A stretch of 5,526 nt of DNA from Oscillospiraceae bacterium (GCA_029062865.1 JAIDPG010000148.1:1-5526), one strand, 5' to 3'. Shown: positions 1 through 5,442, numbered from the stretch's first letter. Program-made: numbers and translations. Notes: generated by a model from the letters alone, not told the origin.

Positions 1-1
1 G

Positions 2-49
2 CAAGAGTTCGAATTTAGAGGCAAGAGCATCACTCGGTTCATCAAGTGA
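2..49 (+). other. Possible 3' tail of an upstream coding sequence (uncertain)
   Basis: The frame beginning at base 2 is open from the window edge to a TGA at 47-49. It would encode a 15-residue tail ending in SITRFIK. A second frame is also open, to TAA at 51-53, and one minus-strand frame is open as well, so an open stretch this short proves nothing. If real, it would be the end of a plus-strand gene lying about 40 bp upstream of the promoter at 91. No terminator hairpin is visible between 50 and 90. The product cannot be identified. Confidence 0.2.
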
Positions 50-66
50 ATAATAAGCAGATCAAA

Positions 67-83
67 ACTGCAATTTACTGCAA
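67..83 (+). repeat. Tandem direct repeat ACTGCAA x2, 10-bp period
   Basis: ACTGCAA occurs at 67-73 and again at 77-83, so the copies are exactly one helical turn apart. The pair ends 7 bp upstream of the -35 box at 91. This position and phasing fit an activator or response-regulator site, but no regulator gene is in the window and the functional role is inference. Confidence 0.4.
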
Positions 84-90
84 ATATCCC

Positions 91-119
91 TTGACACAAG
101 AGTAATTTTATGGTAAAAT
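91..119 (+). promoter_or_regulatory. Sigma-A type promoter of the ABC-rimI operon
   Basis: A consensus -35 box TTGACA lies at 91-96. A 17-bp spacer separates it from TAAAAT at 114-119, which has one mismatch to TATAAT. TG at 111-112 makes an extended -10 element. Transcription should start near 126, giving a leader of about 100 nt before the ATPase start codon at 229. It is the only good promoter I see upstream of the four plus-strand genes. Confidence 0.8.
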
Positions 120-120
120 A

Positions 121-150
121 GTTGTTAGTGAATAGGGATTTGTTGTTAGT
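121..150 (+). repeat. Direct repeat GTTGTTAGT x2, 21-bp spacing, at the transcription start
   Basis: GTTGTTAGT occurs at 121-129 and 142-150, an offset of 21 bp or two helical turns. The first copy begins right after the -10 box and covers the predicted start site; the second lies in the early leader. This is a plausible place for a repressor to bind. The operator role is inferred from position only. Confidence 0.4.
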
Positions 151-155
151 TCTGC

Positions 156-194
156 CGGAGACAAGAGCAGTGCGCGGCAAAAGCGCCTTCTCCG
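156..194 (+). other. Possible stem-loop in the operon leader
   Basis: CGGAGA at 156-161 is perfectly complementary to TCTCCG at 189-194. Inside it, GCGC at 172-175 can pair with GCGC at 183-186. No T-run follows, so it is not an intrinsic terminator. The ribosome binding site at 215-219 is outside the stem. It matches no riboswitch class that I recognise and could be a chance fold of GC-rich leader RNA. Confidence 0.25.
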
Positions 195-228
195 CGGGGA
201 AGCAAAAACAAAAAAGGAGATTTCAGCT

Positions 229-1131
229 ATGGGATTGTCGGTTGACGGCATTGTTAAAAAATACGGCGAGACAACGGTGGTGGATAACCTGTCGTTTTCG
301 ATGAACGAGCCGGGAGTGTTTGCCTTGCTCGGAACTAACGGCGCGGGGAAAACCACATCTATCCGCATTATACTCGGGATGCTCGCGGCGGACGGCGGCA
401 CTGTCACCTGGGATGGCAAGCAGTTCCTCGCGGCGGAAAAGCCCGTCGGGTACCTCGCCGAGGAGCGCGGATTGTATCCGAAGATCAAGGTCATCGAGCA
501 GCTCGTTTATTTCTGCACTCTCCGCGGAATGAGCAAGGACGGTGCGATGAAAACGCTTGACGGCTGGTTTGAGCGTATGAACATCACCGAGCACAAAAAC
601 AAGCGCGCCGAGCAGCTCTCCAAGGGCAATCAGCAAAAGGTCCAGCTTATCGCGGCGCTTGCCCCGAACCCGGAGCTTATCGTCCTGGACGAGCCGCTTT
701 CCGGTCTCGACCCCGTGAACGCGGAGCTTTTCAAGTCCGTAATTCGCGAGCAGATAAAGCAGAACAAGCACATCATAATGTCCTCGCACCAAATGGCGAC
801 GATCGAGGAATTCTGCAAGGATATTGTAATTCTGGACAAGGGCAAAACGGTTTTGCAGGGCAATCTCAACGAGATAAAAAAGGGCTACGGGCGCGTGAAG
901 CTCACCGTAAAAGCCGAGGGGGACATCAAGCCCTTCGCGCGGGAGTGCGGGCTTTCCGTCACCGAGGACACGCCAAACGGCACGAGCTTCAACGTAAAAT
1001 CGGAGGAACAGGCTCACGAGCTGCTCCACAAGATAATAAACAGCAAAACGCCGCTTATTAAATACGAGCTGCGCGAGCCGTCGCTCCACGAGATTTTTAT
1101 TGAAAAGGCAGGTGGCAACGATGCGGACTAA
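229..1131 (+). CDS. ABC transporter ATP-binding protein, NatA/YhaQ-like
   Basis: This 300-residue protein is the cytoplasmic nucleotide-binding subunit of an ABC-2 type exporter and should power the permease encoded next. Visible motifs are Walker A GTNGAGKT (residues 35-42), signature LSKGNQQK (130-137), Walker B LIVLDEP (150-156, catalytic Glu155), D-loop SGLD (158-161) and switch His187. The Q-loop region reads GYLAEERGLY (74-83), with Glu where most ABC ATPases have Gln; I recall this Glu as usual in the YhaQ-like subfamily (COG4152). The C-terminal part (about 215-300), ending in EPSLHEIFIEKAG, resembles the DUF4162 domain of this group. Length is normal. The ATG at 229 is preceded by AGGAG at 215-219 with 9-nt spacing. 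All catalytic motifs are intact. Substrate is unknown: NatA-type systems in Bacillus export sodium, but relatives act in drug or peptide efflux, so no gene symbol is given. Confidence 0.92.
   Translation: MGLSVDGIVKKYGETTVVDNLSFSMNEPGVFALLGTNGAGKTTSIRIILGMLAADGGTVTWDGKQFLAAEKPVGYLAEERGLYPKIKVIEQLVYFCTLRGMSKDGAMKTLDGWFERMNITEHKNKRAEQLSKGNQQKVQLIAALAPNPELIVLDEPLSGLDPVNAELFKSVIREQIKQNKHIIMSSHQMATIEEFCKDIVILDKGKTVLQGNLNEIKKGYGRVKLTVKAEGDIKPFARECGLSVTEDTPNGTSFNVKSEEQAHELLHKIINSKTPLIKYELREPSLHEIFIEKAGGNDAD
1110..1115 (+). promoter_or_regulatory. Ribosome binding site deciding the permease start
   Basis: AGGTGG lies 5 nt before the ATG at 1121, inside the last codons of the ATPase gene. An in-frame TTG at 1100 would add seven residues. 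The ATG is preferred because it has this site and gives the N-terminus MRTKGW, which leads into the first membrane segment. Confidence 0.6.
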
Positions 1132-2587
1132 GGGCTGGAGAAGCGTTTTTTCGTTTACCTTTATTCAATATGTAAAAACCAAATCGTTTATAATAGGCTC
1201 GATCGTCATCTGCGTGATCGTCTCGGCCATTTGCGTGCTGACTAACGTTCTGCCGGGCTTGGTCAACGAGGATATTGCCGACGCGACGGAGATCATCGGA
1301 AACGTCGGCGGCAATTCCGATAACGAGACCGATCCGTTCCTCGAAAGCGGCGCTTTGTATCTGTTTGACGAGGCGGGCGTTCTCGCGGAGGAGGACAAAT
1401 CGAAGCTTGCCGAGCTGTTCCCGGAGAGATTTTCCGAGCCGAGCGGCGGGATCTCCGATTTCACGGACGAGCTGAAATCCTCCGAGAAGCAGGAAATTGC
1501 CGTCCACGTGACTTCTCAAACCGACAAGGACGGAAACATCACGGGCTATGAGCTGCGGAGCTACTATACAACCGCCGCCAAGGACAGCGCGGATTTGGTC
1601 GGGAACATTATGACGGAGCTTGTAAACCGCCGGATTCTGCTGAACGCGGGCGTTGCTCCCGAAAAGTACGCTTACACGCAGGTTTCGATATTCGCGACGA
1701 AAACCGAAGCGGGCGGCAAGAGCCTGAACGAGCTTCAGGGGCTTGTGAACTACGCGCTGCCGCTTGTCGTGTCGCTTGTGCTGTTTATGCTGATCTACAC
1801 CTACGGCTCGATAGTCGCGAACTCGATAGCGACGGAGAAAACAAGCCGCGTTATGGAGCTGCTCTTGACGTCCGTTCGCCCGCTTGCCGTCGTTATCGGC
1901 AAGGTGCTCGCGATGGCGCTTGTGAGCTTTTTGCAGTTCGCGCTGATCATCGTCGTCGGCTGGGCGAGCTTTGCCGTGTCCGCGCCGTTCGGTTGGCTCG
2001 GCAAGGCGGCGGAGCTGATGAAAGATCCCGAAATTCAGAACGCGCTCTCGCAAGCCGCGCAGGACGCGCTCCCGACGGGTGTTTCCACTTCCGAATTTGA
2101 GATAGCGCAGGCGATGAACGACCTGCAAAGCGTGTTCACGCCGTTCAACATCGTGATGATAATCATCATTTTCCTGCTCGGATTTTTGTTCTACTCGCTT
2201 ATCGCGGCACTTGTCGGCGCGTCTATCTCCAGAATGGAGGATCTGCAGGCGGCAATGAGCCCCTACGCGATCGTCGGAATTCTCGGAATGTACCTCTCGT
2301 ATTTCCCCGTAATGTTCAACATAGACAGCCTCGCAAACGGTGAACAGGCGATAAATCCCGTGCAGATGTTCTCGTATTACTTCCCGATAAGCTCACCGTT
2401 CGCGCTGCCGTCGGCGGTGCTGCTCGGCAGCTTCGGCACGGGGCAGATAATAGCCGCGGTAGCAATTTTGGCGGCGTTTGTAGTGCTTATCGCGATAGTC
2501 GTAAGCAAGGTCTACGAGGCAATAGTTTTGCATAACGGAAACCGCATTAAGCTCGCCGATATGCTGAAAATCGCGGTCAGGAAATGA
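1121..2587 (+). CDS. ABC-2 type transporter permease, NatB/YhaP-like
   Basis: This 488-residue inner-membrane protein should be the transmembrane partner of the preceding ATPase. A first membrane helix at about residues 22-46 is followed by a large hydrophilic domain (about 47-205), predicted to be extracytoplasmic. A membrane domain follows, with helices near 212-232, 262-286, 344-368, 383-405 and one or two between about 425 and 472. The motif EKTSRVMELLLTS (239-251) after the second helix is the characteristic cytoplasmic segment of the NatB/ABC-2 family (COG1668). The segment between helices 3 and 4 (about 290-340) is helical and polar. The chosen ATG overlaps the ATPase gene by 11 nt, and the TGA overlaps the next ATG (ATGA), so expression is probably coupled. 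Nothing appears broken. Family assignment is firm; transported substrate (sodium, drug or peptide) is unknown. Confidence 0.9.
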   Translation: MRTKGWRSVFSFTFIQYVKTKSFIIGSIVICVIVSAICVLTNVLPGLVNEDIADATEIIGNVGGNSDNETDPFLESGALYLFDEAGVLAEEDKSKLAELFPERFSEPSGGISDFTDELKSSEKQEIAVHVTSQTDKDGNITGYELRSYYTTAAKDSADLVGNIMTELVNRRILLNAGVAPEKYAYTQVSIFATKTEAGGKSLNELQGLVNYALPLVVSLVLFMLIYTYGSIVANSIATEKTSRVMELLLTSVRPLAVVIGKVLAMALVSFLQFALIIVVGWASFAVSAPFGWLGKAAELMKDPEIQNALSQAAQDALPTGVSTSEFEIAQAMNDLQSVFTPFNIVMIIIIFLLGFLFYSLIAALVGASISRMEDLQAAMSPYAIVGILGMYLSYFPVMFNIDSLANGEQAINPVQMFSYYFPISSPFALPSAVLLGSFGTGQIIAAVAILAAFVVLIAIVVSKVYEAIVLHNGNRIKLADMLKIAVRK

Positions 2588-2991
2588 TGAATTTAGACAA
2601 TCTCCACAAGCTGGAGCTTGACTGCTTCCGCAGCCCGTGGACGCGCGGAATGTTGACGGCAGAGCTTACAAGCCCGCTTTCCGTTGCGGTTTATGAGTAT
2701 GTTGAAGAGGAGCTCGCGGCGTTCGCGTTCGGGCGGGTCGTCGCCGACGAGGCAGAGCTGTTCCAGATCGGCACGCGCTCCGATTTGCGTGGTCGGGGAA
2801 TAGCGAAGCGCCTTCTGGAGCGCTTCCACGAGGAAGCGCGGAAAAAGGGAGCGGCGATGTGCTTTCTCGAAGTGCGTACCAAGAACGCCGCCGCGATCTC
2901 GCTGTACAAAAAGGCTGGCTACGAGCGCGTTTCCGTAAGGGAGAATTACTATCCCGACGACGACGCGCTTGTTATGAGGAAAGAGCTATGA
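2584..2991 (+). CDS. rimI: Ribosomal-protein-alanine N-acetyltransferase RimI (GNAT family)
   Basis: This 135-residue cytoplasmic GNAT enzyme is predicted to transfer acetyl from acetyl-CoA to the N-terminal amino group of a protein; the classic RimI substrate is ribosomal protein S18. The N-terminal CFRSPWTRGMLTAEL (14-28) matches the RimI start pattern. The acetyl-CoA pyrophosphate loop is RGRGIA (69-74). The block LEVRTKNAAAISLYKKAGY (95-113) is diagnostic: Glu96 and Tyr108 are 12 residues apart, like the catalytic Glu103/Tyr115 of Salmonella RimI. The C-terminal RENYY...DALVM (119-131) is also typical. It is slightly shorter than the usual 145-150. The gene starts in an ATGATG: the ATG at 2584 overlaps the permease stop, while the second at 2587 has better spacing to AGGA at 2579-2582. 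rimI commonly sits beside tsaE/tsaB/tsaD; here it follows an exporter. A paralogous GNAT with another protein target cannot be excluded. Confidence 0.85.
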   Translation: MMNLDNLHKLELDCFRSPWTRGMLTAELTSPLSVAVYEYVEEELAAFAFGRVVADEAELFQIGTRSDLRGRGIAKRLLERFHEEARKKGAAMCFLEVRTKNAAAISLYKKAGYERVSVRENYYPDDDALVMRKEL

Positions 2992-3689
2992 CCTACGAGG
3001 AGTTTACGGCGGGGCTCGGCGAGTATTCCGCGCTGTTTGAAAAAGGCTTGAAAAAGCAGGCGAACAAGCTTTTGTTCGCGTTCGTGGAGGATTTCCAAAA
3101 GAACGTTCCGCAGGACAACGCGGACGAGCTGCTGTTTCGCTTCTGCCGCGAGTTTTACGACGAGGGGAAGTTCCCCGATTTTCGGATATACGGCAGCCCG
3201 CGCCTGCCTTTTCAGCTGACGGGGCTGATGCACGAGTATCTGAAACGCGAGTGCCTTGCAGAGAAGATGCCGCAGCTGCGCTGGGCGTATCAGCTCGGCG
3301 GGCGGTATTACAATCCCCACGACCCGCAATTGGAGCAAGACCCGTATGACGTTTTGGAGCGCGCTTACAAGCACCCCGGCTGCGACCAAAAAACCGTGGA
3401 GCTGTACTTTGAGAGCCAAATCGCCGATCTGGATTTCGGGGCGCACCATTTCCCGGATGGCTGCTGCATAGCGCGCGAGGTCTACAAGGAGGACGTGAAA
3501 ACCGCCGAAAGGATACTCTCCGAGCACGAGCTCCCGCCCGAATTTGCCGAGGAGCTGGAGTATTACAAGACGCTCTACCGCATATACTTTGAGTGGAGCG
3601 ACGGCGGCAGAAAAGGCGATTTTGACGAGCGTTGCAGGGCGGCGGGGATAAGCTTCGCCGCGCCGAAGGCGTTTTACTATACGGAATAA
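2988..3689 (+). CDS. Conserved-looking protein of unknown function, 233 residues
   Basis: I do not recognise this family. The start at 2988 is chosen because its ATG overlaps the rimI stop (ATGA) and AGGA at 2977-2980 lies 7 nt upstream. A longer reading of the frame from 2859 lies wholly inside rimI and is rejected. The product has no signal peptide or membrane helix. It is rich in Glu, Asp, Tyr and Phe and appears mostly helical. Segments that look conserved by their unusual composition are FRIYGSPRLPFQLTGLM (65-81), LGGRYYNPHD (103-112), DPYDVLERAYKHPGCDQK (118-135) and LDFGAHHFPDGCC (148-160). These combine aromatic residues, a His pair and a Cys pair, but no metal site or catalytic triad can be named. 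GC-ending codon use matches the neighbours, so it looks like a resident gene. Being last in the operon, it is presumably co-expressed with the exporter and RimI. An adaptor, immunity-like or enzymatic role would be guesswork. Confidence 0.85.
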   Translation: MTYEEFTAGLGEYSALFEKGLKKQANKLLFAFVEDFQKNVPQDNADELLFRFCREFYDEGKFPDFRIYGSPRLPFQLTGLMHEYLKRECLAEKMPQLRWAYQLGGRYYNPHDPQLEQDPYDVLERAYKHPGCDQKTVELYFESQIADLDFGAHHFPDGCCIAREVYKEDVKTAERILSEHELPPEFAEELEYYKTLYRIYFEWSDGGRKGDFDERCRAAGISFAAPKAFYYTE

Positions 3690-3733
3690 CACGCCGTTTT
3701 TTCATTTCTCTTCATAAATAACCGTAAATAACA

Positions 3734-3762
3734 AAGGGTCGAGTGCTTTTCGCTCGACCCTT
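3734..3762. terminator. Intrinsic terminator between convergent genes, possibly bidirectional
   Basis: A 12-bp stem pairs 3734-3745 (beginning AAGGGTCGAG) with 3751-3762 (ending CTCGACCCTT), with one T-G wobble and the loop CTTTT. On the plus strand AAAAACTTTTATTT follows; on the minus strand TGTTATTT follows. Both T-runs are imperfect, but the stem is strong. It lies 45 bp past the plus-strand operon and about 108 bp past the stop of the convergent minus-strand gene, so it could end both transcripts. Confidence 0.75.
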
Positions 3763-3852
3763 AAAAACTTTTATTTCGCTCGCCCACGCAATTTCCATAT
3801 ACCGCAAGCCCCCGATGCGGCGCTTTATTCTTTAATAAAACTTACGGCTCTT

Positions 3853-3865
3853 CCGCCTGCGGCGG
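3853..3865. other. Small GC-rich hairpin after the minus-strand membrane-protein gene
   Basis: CCGCC at 3853-3857 pairs with GGCGG at 3861-3865 around the loop TGC. It lies 5 bp past the stop codon of the minus-strand gene. The next T-run on that strand (GTTTTATT) comes about 10 nt later, so it is at best a poor terminator. It could protect the 3' end of the mRNA. The rest of 3763-3869 shows nothing definable. Confidence 0.3.
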
Positions 3866-3869
3866 CGCA

Positions 3870-4331
3870 TTACTTGTTTAACGAGTTACGGAATTTTTTA
3901 ATGCAGAGAGATGCTCCGTGATATAACCCGGTGAAAATTGCAAATGCCGGCAGACTAAAGGTAAGTCCGATAGGACTGCAGCAAAGCCATATCATTGCCG
4001 CGATTATTATCGCGATTTGAATGACAGCACCCGCAAGCGCTTTGTAGTTTTTCTTTATAGGAAGCTCTTTCGGTATAAACGACGACGGCATATCCGTCTC
4101 ATCCGTGGGATCTGCCGCTTTTAAATTGTCCTCCTTTTTCAACGAGCCGAAGAATTTCTCAATGTTAACGATCGCCATGATAAATAATACTATGTTAATG
4201 ATTATCATTGGCGGGATAAGTGGGCCCGCGTAGCTGCCCGGCGCTGAAGAATCTACGAAAAGCCAAACCCACCCTCCGATCATTATCGCAACATAAACAA
4301 CAGCTACGATAAGTCTTTCGAATTTTTTCAT
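3870..4331 (-). CDS. Small four-helix membrane protein of unknown function with internal duplication
   Basis: This 153-residue protein has four predicted membrane helices at about residues 7-26, 38-57, 98-118 and 122-142. A charged, Asp- and Lys-rich loop at 58-96 joins the two halves. The halves resemble each other: AVVYVAIMIGGWVWL (10-24) aligns with AVIQIAIIIAAMIWL (102-116), and IEKFFGSL (57-64) with IKKFRNSL (144-151). This suggests duplication of a two-helix unit. The start is supported by AAAGGGG (4340-4346) 8 nt upstream of the ATG and by a consensus promoter just before that. Basic residues at both termini (MKK at the start, RNSLNK at the end) suggest both ends are cytoplasmic. The gene is more AT-rich and less biased to GC-ending codons than its neighbours. 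I recognise no family. Transporter subunit, membrane-stress protein and toxin-like roles are all unproven. Confidence 0.8.
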   Translation of the reverse strand: MKKFERLIVAVVYVAIMIGGWVWLFVDSSAPGSYAGPLIPPMIIINIVLFIMAIVNIEKFFGSLKKEDNLKAADPTDETDMPSSFIPKELPIKKNYKALAGAVIQIAIIIAAMIWLCCSPIGLTFSLPAFAIFTGLYHGASLCIKKFRNSLNK

Positions 4332-4358
4332 ACCGCACGCCCCTTTGCGTTTTTACTC

Positions 4359-4387
4359 ATTATAGCATTTTTGCAGCGGATTGTCAA
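4359..4387 (-). promoter_or_regulatory. Full-consensus sigma-A promoter of the small membrane protein
   Basis: Read on the minus strand, TTGACA (4382-4387) is followed by exactly 17 bp and then TATAAT (4359-4364). TG one base before the -10 box makes it extended. Both hexamers match the consensus perfectly. The predicted start near 4352 gives a leader of only about 20 nt that carries the AAAGGGG ribosome binding site. Confidence 0.9.
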
Positions 4388-4449
4388 CGCTCAAATTCGC
4401 AAGAAATTATTGCTCCGTCAATTAAATACAAGACTTAAATTTGCGGTTT

Positions 4450-4514
4450 CTTCGCCTTCGGCTGCGATAAAAAATTCACCCGCTGCGCGGGGGTATTTTA
4501 ATCTGTCGGCGAAG
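4450..4514. repeat. Nested inverted repeats in the intergenic region, REP-like
   Basis: CTTCGCC at 4450-4456 is the reverse complement of GGCGAAG at 4508-4514. Between them lie a small palindrome GCCTTCGGC (4454-4462) and the CCCGC/GCGGG hairpin (4479-4491). The nested architecture of the segment suggests a structured 3' end or a dispersed intergenic repeat. I cannot count genome copies from this window. Confidence 0.4.
4466..4491 (-). terminator. Intrinsic terminator of aguB
   Basis: Read on the minus strand, CCCGC and GCGGG form a 5-bp GC-only stem around the loop GCA (4479-4491). TGAATTTTTTATC follows, so a six-T run (4469-4474) begins 4 nt after the stem. It lies about 50 bp past the aguB stop and upstream of the next promoter on the same strand, which it would insulate from read-through. 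Confidence 0.6.
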
Positions 4515-4542
4515 CTGACACAATAGTTATACATCGTCATTT

Positions 4543-5415
4543 TTACATTGCCAATTGCCGATAGGCTTCGGGGCGGCGGTCTCTGAACACGCCCCACTCC
4601 TGCCGCATCACGCGGCAGGAGTCAAGGTCAATTTCCTGCATGATCACGCAGTCGGAGGAACGGTCGGCGGATTTTGTGATCTCACCGGTGCAGTCGGTGA
4701 TAAAGCTTGAGCCGTAGAACGTCAGCTCGCTTTGCTGATGCGCGTTGCCGTCGTCGGGGGTGATCTTCTCCGTGCCGACGCGGTTCGCGGCGATGACCGG
4801 CACGAGATTAGCCGCCGCGTGACCCTGCATACAGCGCCGCCAGTGGGGCATACTGTCGCACTCGATGATAGGCTCGCTGCCTATCGCGGTGGGATAAAGC
4901 AGCAGCTCCGCGCCCGAAAGCGCCATGCACCGCGCCGCCTCCGGAAACCACTGATCCCAGCAGATGCCCACGCCGACCCGCCCGAAGCGCGTTTCCCACA
5001 CCTTGAAGCCCGTGTTGCCGGGCGTGAAGTAGAACTTTTCCTGATAGAAGTGGTCGTCGGGAATGTGCGTTTTGCGGTAAATTCCGAGCATTTCCCCGCT
5101 GTCAAGCATCGCGATCGTGTTGTAGAACGCATTCACGTCACGCTCGTAAACGCTTATCGGCATCGCGATGCCAAGCTCCCTCGTGACCTCGGCAAACCGC
5201 TTTACGGCAGGGTTTTCGGCGATAGGGAGAGCCAAATCGTAGTGCTCGTAGCGACGCTCCTGGCAAAAATACGGCGTTTCAAACAGCTCCGGGAGCAGCA
5301 CGATATTCGCGCCGTTTGCCGCCGCCTCGCGCGTCAGACGCTCCGCTTTTTCGATGGATTTTTCGCGGGATTCGGGCACGGAAAACTGCGCCGCCGCGAC
5401 GTTGATTTTTCTCAT
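4543..5415 (-). CDS. aguB: N-carbamoylputrescine amidase (nitrilase superfamily)
   Basis: This 290-residue cytoplasmic C-N hydrolase is predicted to split N-carbamoylputrescine into putrescine, CO2 and ammonia (EC 3.5.1.53), the final step of putrescine synthesis from arginine via agmatine. The nitrilase Glu-Lys-Cys triad is complete: Glu43 in LLPELFETPYF, Lys115 in YRKTHIPDD, and nucleophile Cys152 in GICWDQWFPEAAR. Glu126 in YQEKFYFTPG is the additional conserved Glu. The strings YFCQ, HIPDD..YQEKFYF, YPTAIGSEP and MQGHAAANLVPVIAANR match AguB/plant CPA closely and separate it from generic nitrilases or beta-ureidopropionase. Length is normal for the family. TGAGGAG (5424-5430) lies 8 nt before the ATG. 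No agmatine deiminase (aguA) gene is seen in the 111 bp upstream or elsewhere in the window; it may lie just outside. Codon use matches the plus-strand operon. Confidence 0.93.
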   Translation of the reverse strand: MRKINVAAAQFSVPESREKSIEKAERLTREAAANGANIVLLPELFETPYFCQERRYEHYDLALPIAENPAVKRFAEVTRELGIAMPISVYERDVNAFYNTIAMLDSGEMLGIYRKTHIPDDHFYQEKFYFTPGNTGFKVWETRFGRVGVGICWDQWFPEAARCMALSGAELLLYPTAIGSEPIIECDSMPHWRRCMQGHAAANLVPVIAANRVGTEKITPDDGNAHQQSELTFYGSSFITDCTGEITKSADRSSDCVIMQEIDLDSCRVMRQEWGVFRDRRPEAYRQLAM

Positions 5416-5423
5416 ACAGATTT

Positions 5424-5430
5424 CTCCTCA
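5424..5430 (-). promoter_or_regulatory. Ribosome binding site of aguB
   Basis: On the minus strand TGAGGAG lies 8 nt before the ATG at 5415, near optimal, and fixes the start choice. I see no convincing promoter in the 5431-5526 stretch; the nearest -10-like sequence, TAAAAA, has no good -35 box. aguB may be transcribed from further upstream. Confidence 0.8.
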
Positions 5431-5442
5431 ATTTGAACCCAG

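Noticed and set aside
1..60. Minus-strand open frame across the left edge that reads like protein
   Set aside because: The frame is open only to a TGA just past base 60 and contains no ATG, GTG or TTG start, so it cannot be the 5' end of a gene.
1..167. CAAGAG recurring at 2, 22, 97 and 162
   Set aside because: It is only six bases with irregular spacings of 20, 75 and 65 bp, and one copy lies in the promoter spacer. Expected by chance or low-level bias; not called as a repeat family.
122..304. Leader open frame starting at TTG 122 or GTG 128
   Set aside because: It has no ribosome binding site, begins at the predicted transcript start and runs into the ATPase gene in another frame. Its composition is unremarkable, and there is no sign of a leader peptide.
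223..1089. Long minus-strand open frame opposite the ABC ATPase
   Set aside because: It is the antisense of a clear ABC ATPase with all motifs. GC-ending codons leave the opposite frame open by chance, and its translation is Arg/Leu-rich with no recognisable domain.
1097..2128. Long minus-strand open frame opposite the permease
   Set aside because: Its translation is rich in Arg, His and Gln, typical of an antisense shadow. The plus strand encodes a coherent membrane protein with the EKTSR motif.
2859..2987. N-terminal extension of the unknown protein inside rimI
   Set aside because: It would overlap rimI by over 130 nt and begins with an Arg-rich shadow of the RimI C-terminus. The ATG at 2988 has AGGA at 7-nt spacing and the ATGA overlap.
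2949..3705. Two minus-strand open frames opposite the unknown 233-residue gene
   Set aside because: Both overlap the plus-strand gene almost fully. One is very Arg/Ser/Pro-rich. Neither has good start context, while the plus-strand frame has a ribosome binding site and ATGA coupling.
4732..5436. Plus-strand open frame opposite aguB
   Set aside because: The minus strand encodes a complete AguB with its triad. The plus-strand translation is Arg/Val-rich with no domain.
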